DNA from: an uncultured Flavihumibacter sp.
GTDB lineage: Bacteria > Bacteroidota > Bacteroidia > Chitinophagales > Chitinophagaceae
DNA: 52,253 nucleotides
Direction: 5' to 3'
NCBI GenBank assembly: GCA_946482545.1
Contig: CAMLRX010000012.1
Coordinates: forward strand, 1-52,253
A program made the position numbers and the translations under genes. The notes beneath the pieces are model-generated. The model had not been told where the DNA came from. It worked only from the letters and a program-made list of their open reading frames with translations, and ran no database searches. Of the stretch, positions 19,053-26,240 are shown piece by piece; position 1 is the stretch's first letter, and each line of letters starts with the position of its first letter.

Positions 19053-19664
19053 CTATTCAAAAAAGTTCCGGTTCATTTCTTTCAACGACCGCTTCAGCCT
19101 TTGTTCATAATACTGGATGCCAAAACAGATTCCGCAACCGAGTACCACCAGGAAATAAGCCAGGAAATGACTCACTCTTGAAATAAAAGGCGTGATCATC
19201 ACCATGAACATGCCGATCAGGAAAACAAGGTCGTGAAACGGAAAGTTTCTGTCGGCATCTATTTTCTTCAACTTCGCGGGTTCATCGCTGAACAGGAATT
19301 TGATCCGGTGGTAATCTCCGATCAGCAGTACCAGGTTCATGGCCAGCAATGCGAGATTCACCCAGGGAGTCCCTTTCCATTCAAGGGAAACCGTCACCAT
19401 CAGGATATTGAGGATCATGGGAAAAAGCATGAGTGCGCCTAAGGTGGCAAACCGCTGTGTGAGCAACAGGAAGCCGATGATCACCTGTGCGTATGCCACA
19501 AAACGGGCGTAAAGGGCGAGGCCAAACCTTGATAATTCCTCTTCCAGCCAAACGGGGCCTATCACACCTGGGAACTTATGTTCGGCAAACAGCTTCGCCA
19601 TTCCCGAGCTGAAAAAGATCAACCCTAAGCAAATCCTGATAAGAATGATGATCGTATTTTTCAT
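19053..19664 (-). CDS. DoxX-like integral membrane protein
   Basis: A 203-residue polytopic membrane protein. The N-terminus IRICLGLIFFSSGMAKLFAE is the DoxX/MauE-type first helix with the family's 'F.SG..KL' signature. About five to six hydrophobic segments follow (for example VAYAQVIIGFLLLTQRFATL and LVFLIGMFMVMITPFISRVS). DoxX relatives are linked to quinone or thiol redox processes but the function here is unknown. The frame extends upstream to 19778, but that part covers the terminator at 19727-19761 and lacks family similarity, so ATG 19664 is chosen. thiL starts 20 bases downstream, so the two are probably co-transcribed. Confidence 0.75.
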   Translation of the reverse strand: MKNTIIILIRICLGLIFFSSGMAKLFAEHKFPGVIGPVWLEEELSRFGLALYARFVAYAQVIIGFLLLTQRFATLGALMLFPMILNILMVTVSLEWKGTPWVNLALLAMNLVLLIGDYHRIKFLFSDEPAKLKKIDADRNFPFHDLVFLIGMFMVMITPFISRVSHFLAYFLVVLGCGICFGIQYYEQRLKRSLKEMNRNFFE

Positions 19665-19726
19665 TTCGATAATGGAAAAAAGGGGGTCGGATGGCTCCAA
19701 AAGTATCGTAATAATGGCAAGCACAC

Positions 19727-19761
19727 AAAAAAAGGCCCTTTCCTTTTGAGAAAGAGCCTTT
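19727..19761 (-). terminator. Intrinsic terminator of the padR-pspC unit
   Basis: On the minus strand AAAGGCTCTTTC pairs with GAAAGGGCCTTT (one G-U pair) around a short loop, followed by a run of T. It lies 44 bases after the pspC stop and separates that unit from the DoxX-like and thiL genes. Confidence 0.8.
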
Positions 19762-19804
19762 AACCGACTCAACTTCAACCTGCTGTTCCGGAGGGAACAA
19801 AAGG

Positions 19805-21997
19805 TTAGCGTAAACTCCTCGAAAGGGCCAGCAGCGGAGAAAAGAGGTTACCGGATACTTTTCCCACACCCTGCGCCTCTTCACCAGAGGGTTCTTCGGT
19901 TGGTGCGTCGTTATTTTCAGTACGTGATTTTTTCGCTTCTTCTATAGCTTTCAGTTGTTCACGCAGTTCTTTTTCTTTTGCTTCCAGGATTTCCTGTTTC
20001 GCTTTTTCGGTTTCTTTGATCACAGAATCCATGGCCTGGTCAATCTCTTTTACGGAACCACGGTAGCGGTATCCTTTTCCATTCACTTCTACGGAAACTT
20101 CTTCCGATTTCTTTTCAATTCTTTCCAATCCGCCGATGGTCATTACATATTCCACACCACTTTCCCAACGCAGGTCATCATCCCAGTTGTCATCGAATTC
20201 CCATTCATCATCGAGGGAGAACCATCCAAGACGGCGGGTAACGCTTCTGTCGATCCTTACTTTTTTACCCACAGGCACTTCGAGGGTGAGCACCACTTGC
20301 TGTGCCCGGAACTTTCCCCCTTCCGCGATGGAGAATCCATTATCAAGATAGAACACACTGTCTGCCTGGTTCACCGCATAATTGATATTCTTAGCGAAGG
20401 TCTGCGCCTGGTTACCGTTTCTTCCGCGACTGTATTTCTGTGCGCTGACATGGTAGAGTGAATCGCGGCTCTTGATTATTTTCAGCCTGATGCTGTTGAT
20501 AATCAGGCTGTCTTCCGTGAGCTGGATGCCACCTGTTTTGAACCATCCGCCATATACTTTCACTTTAGAATCTGCCACTTTCACGATCAATTTTCCGGTA
20601 GAAGGCTGCGTTACGGGCATTTCCTCGTGGATACGTGCTTTGGTGCTGAAGTTCCTGCCGATCTGCGTACCGAGCGCGATGGCGCAGAACAGTCCGATGA
20701 GCCAGAGGGCTCCGAAAGTATAGCCGAGGTAGCTGTTCTTGGTTTTGATGCCCATGATCTTGCGGATCAGCCACACGATAAAGGCGATGATGGGTACGCC
20801 CAGGAAGAGCAGGATTCCACCCCAGGCCAGCAGGTTCTGCGTAGGACCCTCAAGAATATAGCCTTTAAAGGGCAATGATCCCAGCCCCGCGCCGAAGAGC
20901 GCGATCAGGGCCACGAACAGGGCGAAGGCCACTGTCCCGGCAACGAACAGGAAGAACGCTTTGAAGATCACCCCAATCGCGTGTCCGAAACCGGAAGCAA
21001 CGGGTTTTGCCGCGGATGCCATCTCAGAAGCCAGCGGCTTTGCTTCTGTCTGAGAAAAATTTTCGGCACGCTCCTTCAGTTCAGCACCGAACTTTTCCGC
21101 GCGACCTTTTACGCTCTGCATTTCTTCCTTCACTTTATTCTTGATGTTCTCCAGGTCAACCTTCTGTCCTTTCATCTGCAAACGTTCCGAAGTGGTGGAT
21201 GCCATTGGCACCACGATCCAGAGGATGATATAGGCCAGCAGGAAAGTGCCCATGAAAGAACTGGATATGAAACCGGCGCTGCCGAAATCGAACCAGTACC
21301 AACCCCTGCCCACGATGTTGAAGGCAATGTTCAGAATCAGCGGGGCAGCGAATACGAGCCGGGGAATCCAAACTTCCACATTGAAATAAGCGGCGATACC
21401 ACCAGCCACACCTCCGATCACTTTTTCTTCAGGATTCCTGAAGAGTCTTTTCTGCACATTCTGCTCCAAAGACGCTTTCGGCAGCACAATCCACATGATA
21501 ATATAGATGAGGAAGCCCAGGCCGAACCCACCGAAAGTGATGAGGGCGAACAAGATACGCACCAGGGAAGGATCGATGCGCAGGGAATTTGCGATGCCGC
21601 TGCACACACCACCCAGGATTTTGTCGTTCTCGTTCCTGAAAAGGCGTCCGCGGGGAGCACGTTGTTCGTATTCTCCGGAACCTGCGCCGCCATTGAATCC
21701 GGAAGCAGCAGCCTGTTGGGCGGTAGCTTCTTCATTTGCGTCGAAATCTTCCGGGCGTCCAATGGAAGCCATTACTTCTTCCACATCAGCATCCGTAATG
21801 CAATGCGCGCCTTTTTTGATCTTATCCTGGAACAATTCGGCAATACGGCTTTCAATATCGCTGATGATCTCCTCTTTCCCTTCTTCGTGGGCAAAATACC
21901 GCTTCAGACTTTCCGTGTAGCCCCGCAGTATATCGTAAGCCGAATCCTCAATGGGTATCAGCCTTCCCGAAAGGTTTATGTTGATAATCTTTTTCAT
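19805..21997 (-). CDS. PspC domain envelope-stress protein (two PspC domains)
   Basis: A 730-residue membrane protein. The N-terminus (about 1-95) is a helical cytoplasmic domain starting MKKIININLSGRLIPIEDSA. Two PspC domains follow: RLFRNENDKILGGVCSGIAN (about 115-175) and KRLFRNPEEKVIGGVAGGIA (about 183-265), each with a transmembrane helix ending in W-I-V-x-P. Two to three more membrane helices lie near 340-450 (LFLFVAGTVAFALFVALIAL). The C-terminal part is periplasmic-like beta structure (LIVKVADSKVKVYGGWFKTG) and then a charged coiled coil rich in E and K (about 655-700). PspC-type proteins sense membrane stress. It is 23 bases downstream of padR, a common Bacteroidota pair, and is followed by a strong terminator. 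Confidence 0.9.
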   Translation of the reverse strand: MKKIININLSGRLIPIEDSAYDILRGYTESLKRYFAHEEGKEEIISDIESRIAELFQDKIKKGAHCITDADVEEVMASIGRPEDFDANEEATAQQAAASGFNGGAGSGEYEQRAPRGRLFRNENDKILGGVCSGIANSLRIDPSLVRILFALITFGGFGLGFLIYIIMWIVLPKASLEQNVQKRLFRNPEEKVIGGVAGGIAAYFNVEVWIPRLVFAAPLILNIAFNIVGRGWYWFDFGSAGFISSSFMGTFLLAYIILWIVVPMASTTSERLQMKGQKVDLENIKNKVKEEMQSVKGRAEKFGAELKERAENFSQTEAKPLASEMASAAKPVASGFGHAIGVIFKAFFLFVAGTVAFALFVALIALFGAGLGSLPFKGYILEGPTQNLLAWGGILLFLGVPIIAFIVWLIRKIMGIKTKNSYLGYTFGALWLIGLFCAIALGTQIGRNFSTKARIHEEMPVTQPSTGKLIVKVADSKVKVYGGWFKTGGIQLTEDSLIINSIRLKIIKSRDSLYHVSAQKYSRGRNGNQAQTFAKNINYAVNQADSVFYLDNGFSIAEGGKFRAQQVVLTLEVPVGKKVRIDRSVTRRLGWFSLDDEWEFDDNWDDDLRWESGVEYVMTIGGLERIEKKSEEVSVEVNGKGYRYRGSVKEIDQAMDSVIKETEKAKQEILEAKEKELREQLKAIEEAKKSRTENNDAPTEEPSGEEAQGVGKVSGNLFSPLLALSRSLR

Positions 21998-22020
21998 CTC
22001 CGTATGATTTATAGGTTGTG

Positions 22021-22383
22021 TTATTGGTTGTCGGTTGGTGTGCTTTGTAAGGCTTGTTGCTTGGAGGCGAGCGTGTTTACCGCGTTGGCCAGTTCGTTCC
22101 AGGTGGCTTCCAGTTCTTTGTAGAATACTTCTCCTTTTTCAGTGAGGGAGAAGTATTTCCTGGGAGGGCCGCTGCTGCTTTCTATCCACCTGTAAGTCAG
22201 CATCTCGGCGTTCTTGAGCCGGGTAAGCAGGGGGTAAAGCGTTCCTTCCAGGATCTGGAGGTTCGCTCCGCGCATCTCTTCCACAATGTCGGAAGGATAA
22301 GCCTCTCCCCGCCGTATGATGCTCAGGATACAGAATTCCAGTATTCCTTTCCGCATCTGGCTCTGGGTGTTCTCAATGTTCAT
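22021..22383 (-). CDS. PadR family transcriptional regulator
   Basis: A 120-residue PadR-type winged-helix repressor. The fold is visible in KGILEFCILSIIRRGEAYPS, then LQILEGTLYPLLTRLKNAEM (recognition helix and wing), and SSGPPRKYFSLTEKGEVFYK, the family signature wing. It is a short, s1-type PadR with a dimerising C-terminal helix. It sits directly upstream of the PspC gene in one transcription unit. A consensus promoter with an 8-bp inverted repeat over its -33 box lies about 95 bases upstream, so self-repression is likely. The inducer is unknown. Confidence 0.93.
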   Translation of the reverse strand: MNIENTQSQMRKGILEFCILSIIRRGEAYPSDIVEEMRGANLQILEGTLYPLLTRLKNAEMLTYRWIESSSGPPRKYFSLTEKGEVFYKELEATWNELANAVNTLASKQQALQSTPTDNQ

Positions 22384-22475
22384 ACCGCATCTTTTTTAGA
22401 GTGAACTGATTTTGTTTTTCATGGCCGGCTACTTTCCCCGGCTTTGTTTTCTTGGCTATTTGGCTATCTCAGACA

Positions 22476-22505
22476 CAAAGATAGAAACAATTCAGTACTA
22501 TGCAA
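22476..22505 (-). promoter_or_regulatory. Promoter of padR-pspC
   Basis: On the minus strand TTG (22505-22503), 19-base spacer, TATCTTTG (22483-22476). This is an exact match to the Bacteroidota -33/-7 promoter with ideal spacing. Confidence 0.8.
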
Positions 22506-22515
22506 CACATAGTAC
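22495..22515. promoter_or_regulatory. Candidate PadR operator
   Basis: GTACTATG at 22495-22502 and CATAGTAC at 22508-22515 form a perfect 8-bp inverted repeat with a CAACA spacer. It covers the -33 TTG of the padR promoter, so a bound dimer would block transcription. PadR proteins typically bind such ATG/CAT-containing palindromes. Confidence 0.6.
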
Positions 22516-22868
22516 CATTTTTTTACAGGTAATTTTTAATGAGTACTATTGGGCGAAAGGGAGAATCCAATGTTTACAAGGGTTTCCTTCAATTTTGATA
22601 GAAAGACAAATGATTGTGTTTGGGAAGAACGGCAAATAGAATGGATGAACGGGGTGATTTTCCATTCAGCCAAGGTCCAAACCATGACTAAACCGTAAAC
22701 CAGATAAGGGAAGGCTGTGCATTGCACGATAGATTAAGTGGAAGCTACCGCCGAGAAGCGTATTATTAAAAGAAGTACAAATAAGCAAATCACTTCACAG
22801 TGTTTGTCGTGTCGCCGCGGGAAAATCTACCATCCACTAATCATGTTAAAGGAATCCGGCTGAAAGCG

Positions 22869-23522
22869 TTATTTCACGCCCACCAGCACCATATAATTTC
22901 TTCGGATCACTTCCCCATTAGAGCGGACTTCCTCTTCTTCTTCTTCCAGGCGTTCAATATGGAATCCGGCTTCCGTAACCAGGTTTTGCAAGGCTTCGGG
23001 CGTATATAACCTGAACCCGAATTGGGTGAACGGCAGTTTTTCCATGAAAGATGCAGGGGCAAAACCAAGTGCCAGTCTCCCGCCTTTCCGTAAAACACGG
23101 ATCATTTCCAGGAGATATAACCCGGGGTCGCGCCAGAAATACACGGTATTTACCGTGAAAATATGGTCGAATGTGTCGTCGTTAAAAGGAAGTGATTTCC
23201 CATCAGACAAAGAGAAAAAAGCCTGCCCCTGTTCAATGGCATGCTTGTTCAGCCGACAGGCCTCGTCCACCATGGTGGCTGAAATATCTATCCCTGTGTA
23301 AACAACATTTTCAGCCTGGGATAAAATATAAGGAAGATGGCTTCCATTGCCGAAGCCGATCTCAAGAATGCGGTCATCGTTGTTGATGCGGAGTACATCA
23401 ATGGCCTTACGGATCATACCGGCATTGTTTTCCTGCATCCTTTCGGCGGTTTTTATACCCTCGCTGCCGTTTGGGTTTCCAAGTTGGCGCGCAATTTCCT
23501 GCCAGTCAGGCTCCTGCATCAT
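22869..23522 (-). CDS. Class I SAM-dependent methyltransferase
   Basis: A 217-residue methyltransferase with the UbiE/type-11 fold. Motif I is RILEIGFGNGSHLPYILSQA, the SAM-binding glycine loop. The acidic end of strand 2 is YTGIDIS, post-motif I is SLSDGKSLPFNDDTFDHIFT, and motif III is MIRVLRKGGRLALGF. The target is unknown. Two adjacent ATGs (23522 and 23519) are possible starts; an in-frame TTG at 23555 would abut the upstream gene's stop. The DUF6526 gene lies about 30 bases upstream on the same strand, probably in the same transcript. Confidence 0.88.
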   Translation of the reverse strand: MMQEPDWQEIARQLGNPNGSEGIKTAERMQENNAGMIRKAIDVLRINNDDRILEIGFGNGSHLPYILSQAENVVYTGIDISATMVDEACRLNKHAIEQGQAFFSLSDGKSLPFNDDTFDHIFTVNTVYFWRDPGLYLLEMIRVLRKGGRLALGFAPASFMEKLPFTQFGFRLYTPEALQNLVTEAGFHIERLEEEEEEVRSNGEVIRRNYMVLVGVK

Positions 23523-23555
23523 AATGGCGTGGTTTGAGTACTTGAAAGTAAGCAA

Positions 23556-23987
23556 TTAAACACGCATATCATCGGCAACCCAATGTACGATCTGCTGTTT
23601 GATGGCATCCGGGGAAAGCTTTTCTTCAATGGTGCGCTTGGTGAGCGAAGGAAGTTCTGCATCTGAAGCGAACCTCAGGGCAGCAATTTGTCCGAAGCTG
23701 AGTTGCGGTTCCAGTTCTTCCAGCCTTTTCCCGGTTAGCAGGTGGTAACGCCAACGCATTTCCATACGAACAATCCTGTTCTGCACCGTGAGCGCGTAAT
23801 GTTGCCTGGTCATAAAACTCAGCCAGGTAATAACGAGCGCCAACGCTGTAAGCAGTATATATTCCGCCCTGCTTTCCGGATGTTGCCAGATACCACGTAC
23901 TGAAACGATAATCAGCAACAACATGATCGGGTAAAAAACAAAGTGGTGTGGGGTGTAAAAACGGACGTGGTTCTTATAGTTCTGCAT
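23556..23987 (-). CDS. DUF6526 family membrane protein
   Basis: A 143-residue small membrane protein. It begins MQNYKNHVRFYTPHHFVFYP, resembling proteins annotated as DUF6526. Two transmembrane helices follow (about 17-32 and 41-60: FVFYPIMLLLIIVSVRGIW and YILLTALALVITWLSFM). A cytoplasmic amphipathic region contains RIVRMEMRWRYHLLTGKRLE and LSFGQIAALRFASDAELPSL. Function unknown. A TATCTTTG -7 box sits at 24014-24007, 20 bases before the ATG, so transcription probably begins here and runs into the methyltransferase gene. Confidence 0.75.
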   Translation of the reverse strand: MQNYKNHVRFYTPHHFVFYPIMLLLIIVSVRGIWQHPESRAEYILLTALALVITWLSFMTRQHYALTVQNRIVRMEMRWRYHLLTGKRLEELEPQLSFGQIAALRFASDAELPSLTKRTIEEKLSPDAIKQQIVHWVADDMRV

Positions 23988-24006
23988 GGTAAAGTTTGAA
24001 TGTCAA

Positions 24007-24014
24007 CAAAGATA
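24007..24014 (-). promoter_or_regulatory. -7 box upstream of the DUF6526 gene
   Basis: TATCTTTG on the minus strand, 20 bases before the ATG at 23987. No clear TTG at 19-20 bases upstream. Confidence 0.5.
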
Positions 24015-24219
24015 GGCCGGAGATGTTCCCGGCATTCCACATTTTACGGGACGAAAGGGGAAACAGATGCACAATTTCTTATGATGGCAACGGAAGAAAT
24101 ACTGGCCCCGTTTTTTAAATATATACTTCAGTTAACACTCCAAATATATAGGATCCCCTCCTGACGGATGTTTAGCCAAGCGAAGGTAAGGCAGATAGAA
24201 GCGGGTTGGGAGCCAGGCC

Positions 24220-24251
24220 GGAAGGCGCACTTCAGTAAAGGTGCGCCTTCC
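24220..24251. terminator. Strong hairpin downstream of the hypothetical gene
   Basis: GGAAGGCGCAC at 24220-24230 pairs perfectly with GTGCGCCTTCC at 24241-24251 around a 10-base loop. The plus strand continues GCTTTTATT, giving a moderate T run; the minus strand lacks one. It lies 29 bases after the stop of the minus-strand gene at 24280. No plus-strand gene precedes it. Confidence 0.5.
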
Positions 24252-24279
24252 GCTTTTATTGTATGCATGGGAAAACTCA

Positions 24280-24849
24280 TCATGCGGAGCGATGGAGCCC
24301 GTTCAATTCGCTGAACGCCTTGTTGTAAAAATCGAAGACGCTTTCCCAATGCTTCAGGGGTAGCAGTTTTCCAATTTTCAGAAAACCATGCGCAGGCAAC
24401 TTTTCCCTGTTTATTCGAACATATCCATCCTGTTCAAAATCATGTTCCCAGGGAGATGAATGTGCAGAAATCAGCCATCTGTATTTTACGCCAGCTTCCA
24501 AAACCAAATCACGGTATTGCTCCATGTATTTTCCCTGTAAATGGAGGTGTATGCTGAACCCTTTTCCCCACCAGAAAAAACTTCTGATGGCGAAAACATC
24601 TTCCTTCCCGAAAATCCTCGGATAGTCGAGCATTACATACGGCAGCCCCTGGTAGTTTTCGCCACGGGATATTTTCGGGGAGATGCTGAACAGTTCTACG
24701 GGAAGGGAAGAATGTATTGAGTGTGCACGATAAGAGTCGCTTAATGATCCGAAAAGTGCACACACTTTATCGATGATGCGCCGTTTCGCAAACAGCCACT
24801 CACTGTTCAGCACCAGTTCCTTTTCTGTCTGTGTAAGTTCCGTTTTCAT
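24280..24849 (-). CDS. Hypothetical protein, family not recognised
   Basis: A 189-residue soluble protein rich in aromatic residues. No domain was recognised. Visible features are a helical N-terminus (ELVLNSEWLFAKRRIIDKVC), a central YVMLDYPRIFGKEDVFAIRS, the aromatic-rich FFWWGKGFSIHLHLQGKYME, and a basic C-terminal segment (LPAHGFLKIGKLLPLKHWES). There is no signal peptide or membrane segment. The frame continues upstream of the chosen ATG but would cross into the divergent GNAT promoter area. It is followed by the strong hairpin at 24220-24251. Base composition is like its neighbours. It is probably real, given its length and coherent aromatic content. Confidence 0.65.
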   Translation of the reverse strand: MKTELTQTEKELVLNSEWLFAKRRIIDKVCALFGSLSDSYRAHSIHSSLPVELFSISPKISRGENYQGLPYVMLDYPRIFGKEDVFAIRSFFWWGKGFSIHLHLQGKYMEQYRDLVLEAGVKYRWLISAHSSPWEHDFEQDGYVRINREKLPAHGFLKIGKLLPLKHWESVFDFYNKAFSELNGLHRSA

Positions 24850-24942
24850 ATACTTCAGTGTTTTTCTCTCTGCTCTACCGTTAAAATACTGTGTTACTTG
24901 TTTCTGACTCTCCCTAAATTTACAGGGCAAATCGGATATACA

Positions 24943-25422
24943 ATGCTAATTGATCACGCGCATGTTATAAGAGAAGCAATAGTTGAAGACATTCCGTCCA
25001 TTCAAAGGGTCAGGAATGGGGTTAGTGAAAATAGGCTATCGAACCCTGCACTGGTTTCCGATGAAGATTGCAGGATTTTCATCACGGAGCGTGGAAAAGG
25101 TTGGGTGGCCGAAATAGCAGGTGAAATAGTAGGGTTCTCTATAGCAGACCTGAATGGGAATAATATCTGGGCGCTTTTCCTTTTGCCTGGTTTCGAGAAA
25201 AGAGGAATCGGCAGGAAGCTCCATGATATTATGCTGGACTGGTATTTTGAACAAACACAAAAGCCGGTGTGGCTGAGTACCGCGCCAGGCACAAGGGCTG
25301 AAACTTTTTACCGTACCGCAGGCTGGAGGGAAACCGGCATATATGGAAATGGTGAAATAAAGTTTGAAATGACACATGAACAATGGTTACATATAAGAAC
25401 CAGCCAATCTTCAGGTCAATAA
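24943..25422 (+). CDS. GNAT family N-acetyltransferase
   Basis: A 159-residue GNAT enzyme. The N-terminal segment is HVIREAIVEDIPSIQRVRNG. The core strand is WALFLLPGFEKRGIGRKLHD, with the acetyl-CoA loop RGIGRK, and the last motif is FYRTAGWRETGIYGNGEIKF. Relatives acetylate amines on small molecules or protein N-termini; the substrate here is unknown. An in-frame TTG at 24898 is upstream, but ATG 24943 fits the family N-terminus. It is followed by the hairpin-rich non-coding region, with no partner gene on the same strand. Confidence 0.85.
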   Translation: MLIDHAHVIREAIVEDIPSIQRVRNGVSENRLSNPALVSDEDCRIFITERGKGWVAEIAGEIVGFSIADLNGNNIWALFLLPGFEKRGIGRKLHDIMLDWYFEQTQKPVWLSTAPGTRAETFYRTAGWRETGIYGNGEIKFEMTHEQWLHIRTSQSSGQ

Positions 25423-25855
25423 AGTCCTGGAGTTAATATGTATCGTTGCTCAAGCCAAGCTGAATAGTAATCCATATTACCTCAGCCAAAACGCCTTACC
25501 ATGCTTAGCGTACATGCAGTACTATGCGTGGAAAATAAAACACACACTAAGATTTGTTTTGCGTGCCCGTAAACTGAGCATTTAACCACTATGGTTAGAA
25601 ACCCATAGGTAGAGAAAGGACTGAAAGTCCATATTGCGGCTTCTCCTATTCTTTTTTGTTTTTATCTACACGAGTAACAACCACTTGTAGAAGCTAAAGC
25701 CTTGCACTAAAGAATATAGCTTAAGCTAGTGTGTTGAGACCAGTCAAACAATTTATGGAATAACTGATGGGCTCGGTAATAAAGACCTTGTCATCTGAAC
25801 AAAGTTGTAGCATTACAGATGTTGAGCAATTGGAGAACCGGGTTTACACAATTGC
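25423..25855 (+). other. Hairpin-rich non-coding region, possible group II intron domain I remnant
   Basis: No open frame fits here. Several clear hairpins follow each other: CTATGG/CCATAG (25589-25608), GGACT-GAA-AGTCC (25618-25630), CTAC/GTAG (25666-25690), TAGCTTAAGCTA (25717-25728), CATCTG/CAGATG (25792-25821) and AGCAATTG/CAATTGCT (25825-25856). The segments GAATATAGCTTAAG and GGAGAACC resemble stretches I recall from domain I of bacterial group II introns, and GTGCCCG at 25563 might be a 5' end. No reverse transcriptase gene and no domain V were seen. The last hairpin runs into the stop codon of the YccF gene. The class is uncertain; strand given is a guess. Confidence 0.3.
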
Positions 25856-26224
25856 TTAACGCACTTCCTTACCGAAGGGCATCATACTGATCTCAAGCAG
25901 TTTAAAATGTTGCTTCGCGAAGGGAATACCGATAATGGTGATGAGTAATAACGCACCAAAAAACAAGTGGACTAACGCTGTATATATACCCCCACATAGC
26001 AACCAGATGACATTGAACACCAACGTAAAACAGCCGTTATTGGAAGAGTTGTACACCACCTGCCTGCCAAAGGGCCACAAAACAAGTGCGGCCAGTTTAA
26101 AACACTGCAGGCCGAAAGGAATACCAACGATGGTAAAGCAAAGCACAATGCCGCCGAACAAATAACCGAGCGCGGAGGCGAATCCTCCAAATATGAGCCA
26201 GATGAGGTTTCCAAGTAAGTTCAT
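25856..26224 (-). CDS. YccF domain-containing membrane protein
   Basis: A 122-residue inner-membrane protein made of two homologous halves, each with the YccF pattern: LGNLIWLIFGGFASALGYLF with TIVGIPFGLQCFKLA, then FNVIWLLCGGIYTALVHLFF with TIIGIPFAKQHFKLLEISMM. Four hydrophobic helices. The function of YccF proteins is not established. The stop codon lies inside the right arm of an 8-bp inverted repeat at the end of the non-coding region. The next gene upstream, the anti-sigma factor, ends 17 bases before this ATG, so co-transcription is likely. Confidence 0.88.
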   Translation of the reverse strand: MNLLGNLIWLIFGGFASALGYLFGGIVLCFTIVGIPFGLQCFKLAALVLWPFGRQVVYNSSNNGCFTLVFNVIWLLCGGIYTALVHLFFGALLLITIIGIPFAKQHFKLLEISMMPFGKEVR

Positions 26225-26240
26225 GGAAGGAAGGTAAAAT

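Larger units (their letters stand above)
22384..22868. other. Intergenic region, 485 bases
   Basis: Besides the padR promoter and operator (22476-22515) no feature stands out. A minus-strand frame at 22536-22727 with a GTG start (63 codons) lacks family similarity and is not called. The region is relatively A+T-rich. No terminator hairpin with a T run was found after position 22868. Confidence 0.5.

Noticed and set aside
20981..22123. 380-codon frame antisense to pspC and padR
   Set aside because: The sense genes are complete with family motifs; this is a by-product of their G+C-rich codons.
22536..22727. 63-codon minus-strand frame with GTG start in the padR-methyltransferase gap
   Set aside because: No similarity, no promoter and unusual composition; considered chance.
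25825..25856. AGCAATTG/CAATTGCT hairpin as a terminator of the YccF gene
   Set aside because: The stem overlaps the stop codon and no T run follows on the minus strand, so it fits the structured non-coding region better.
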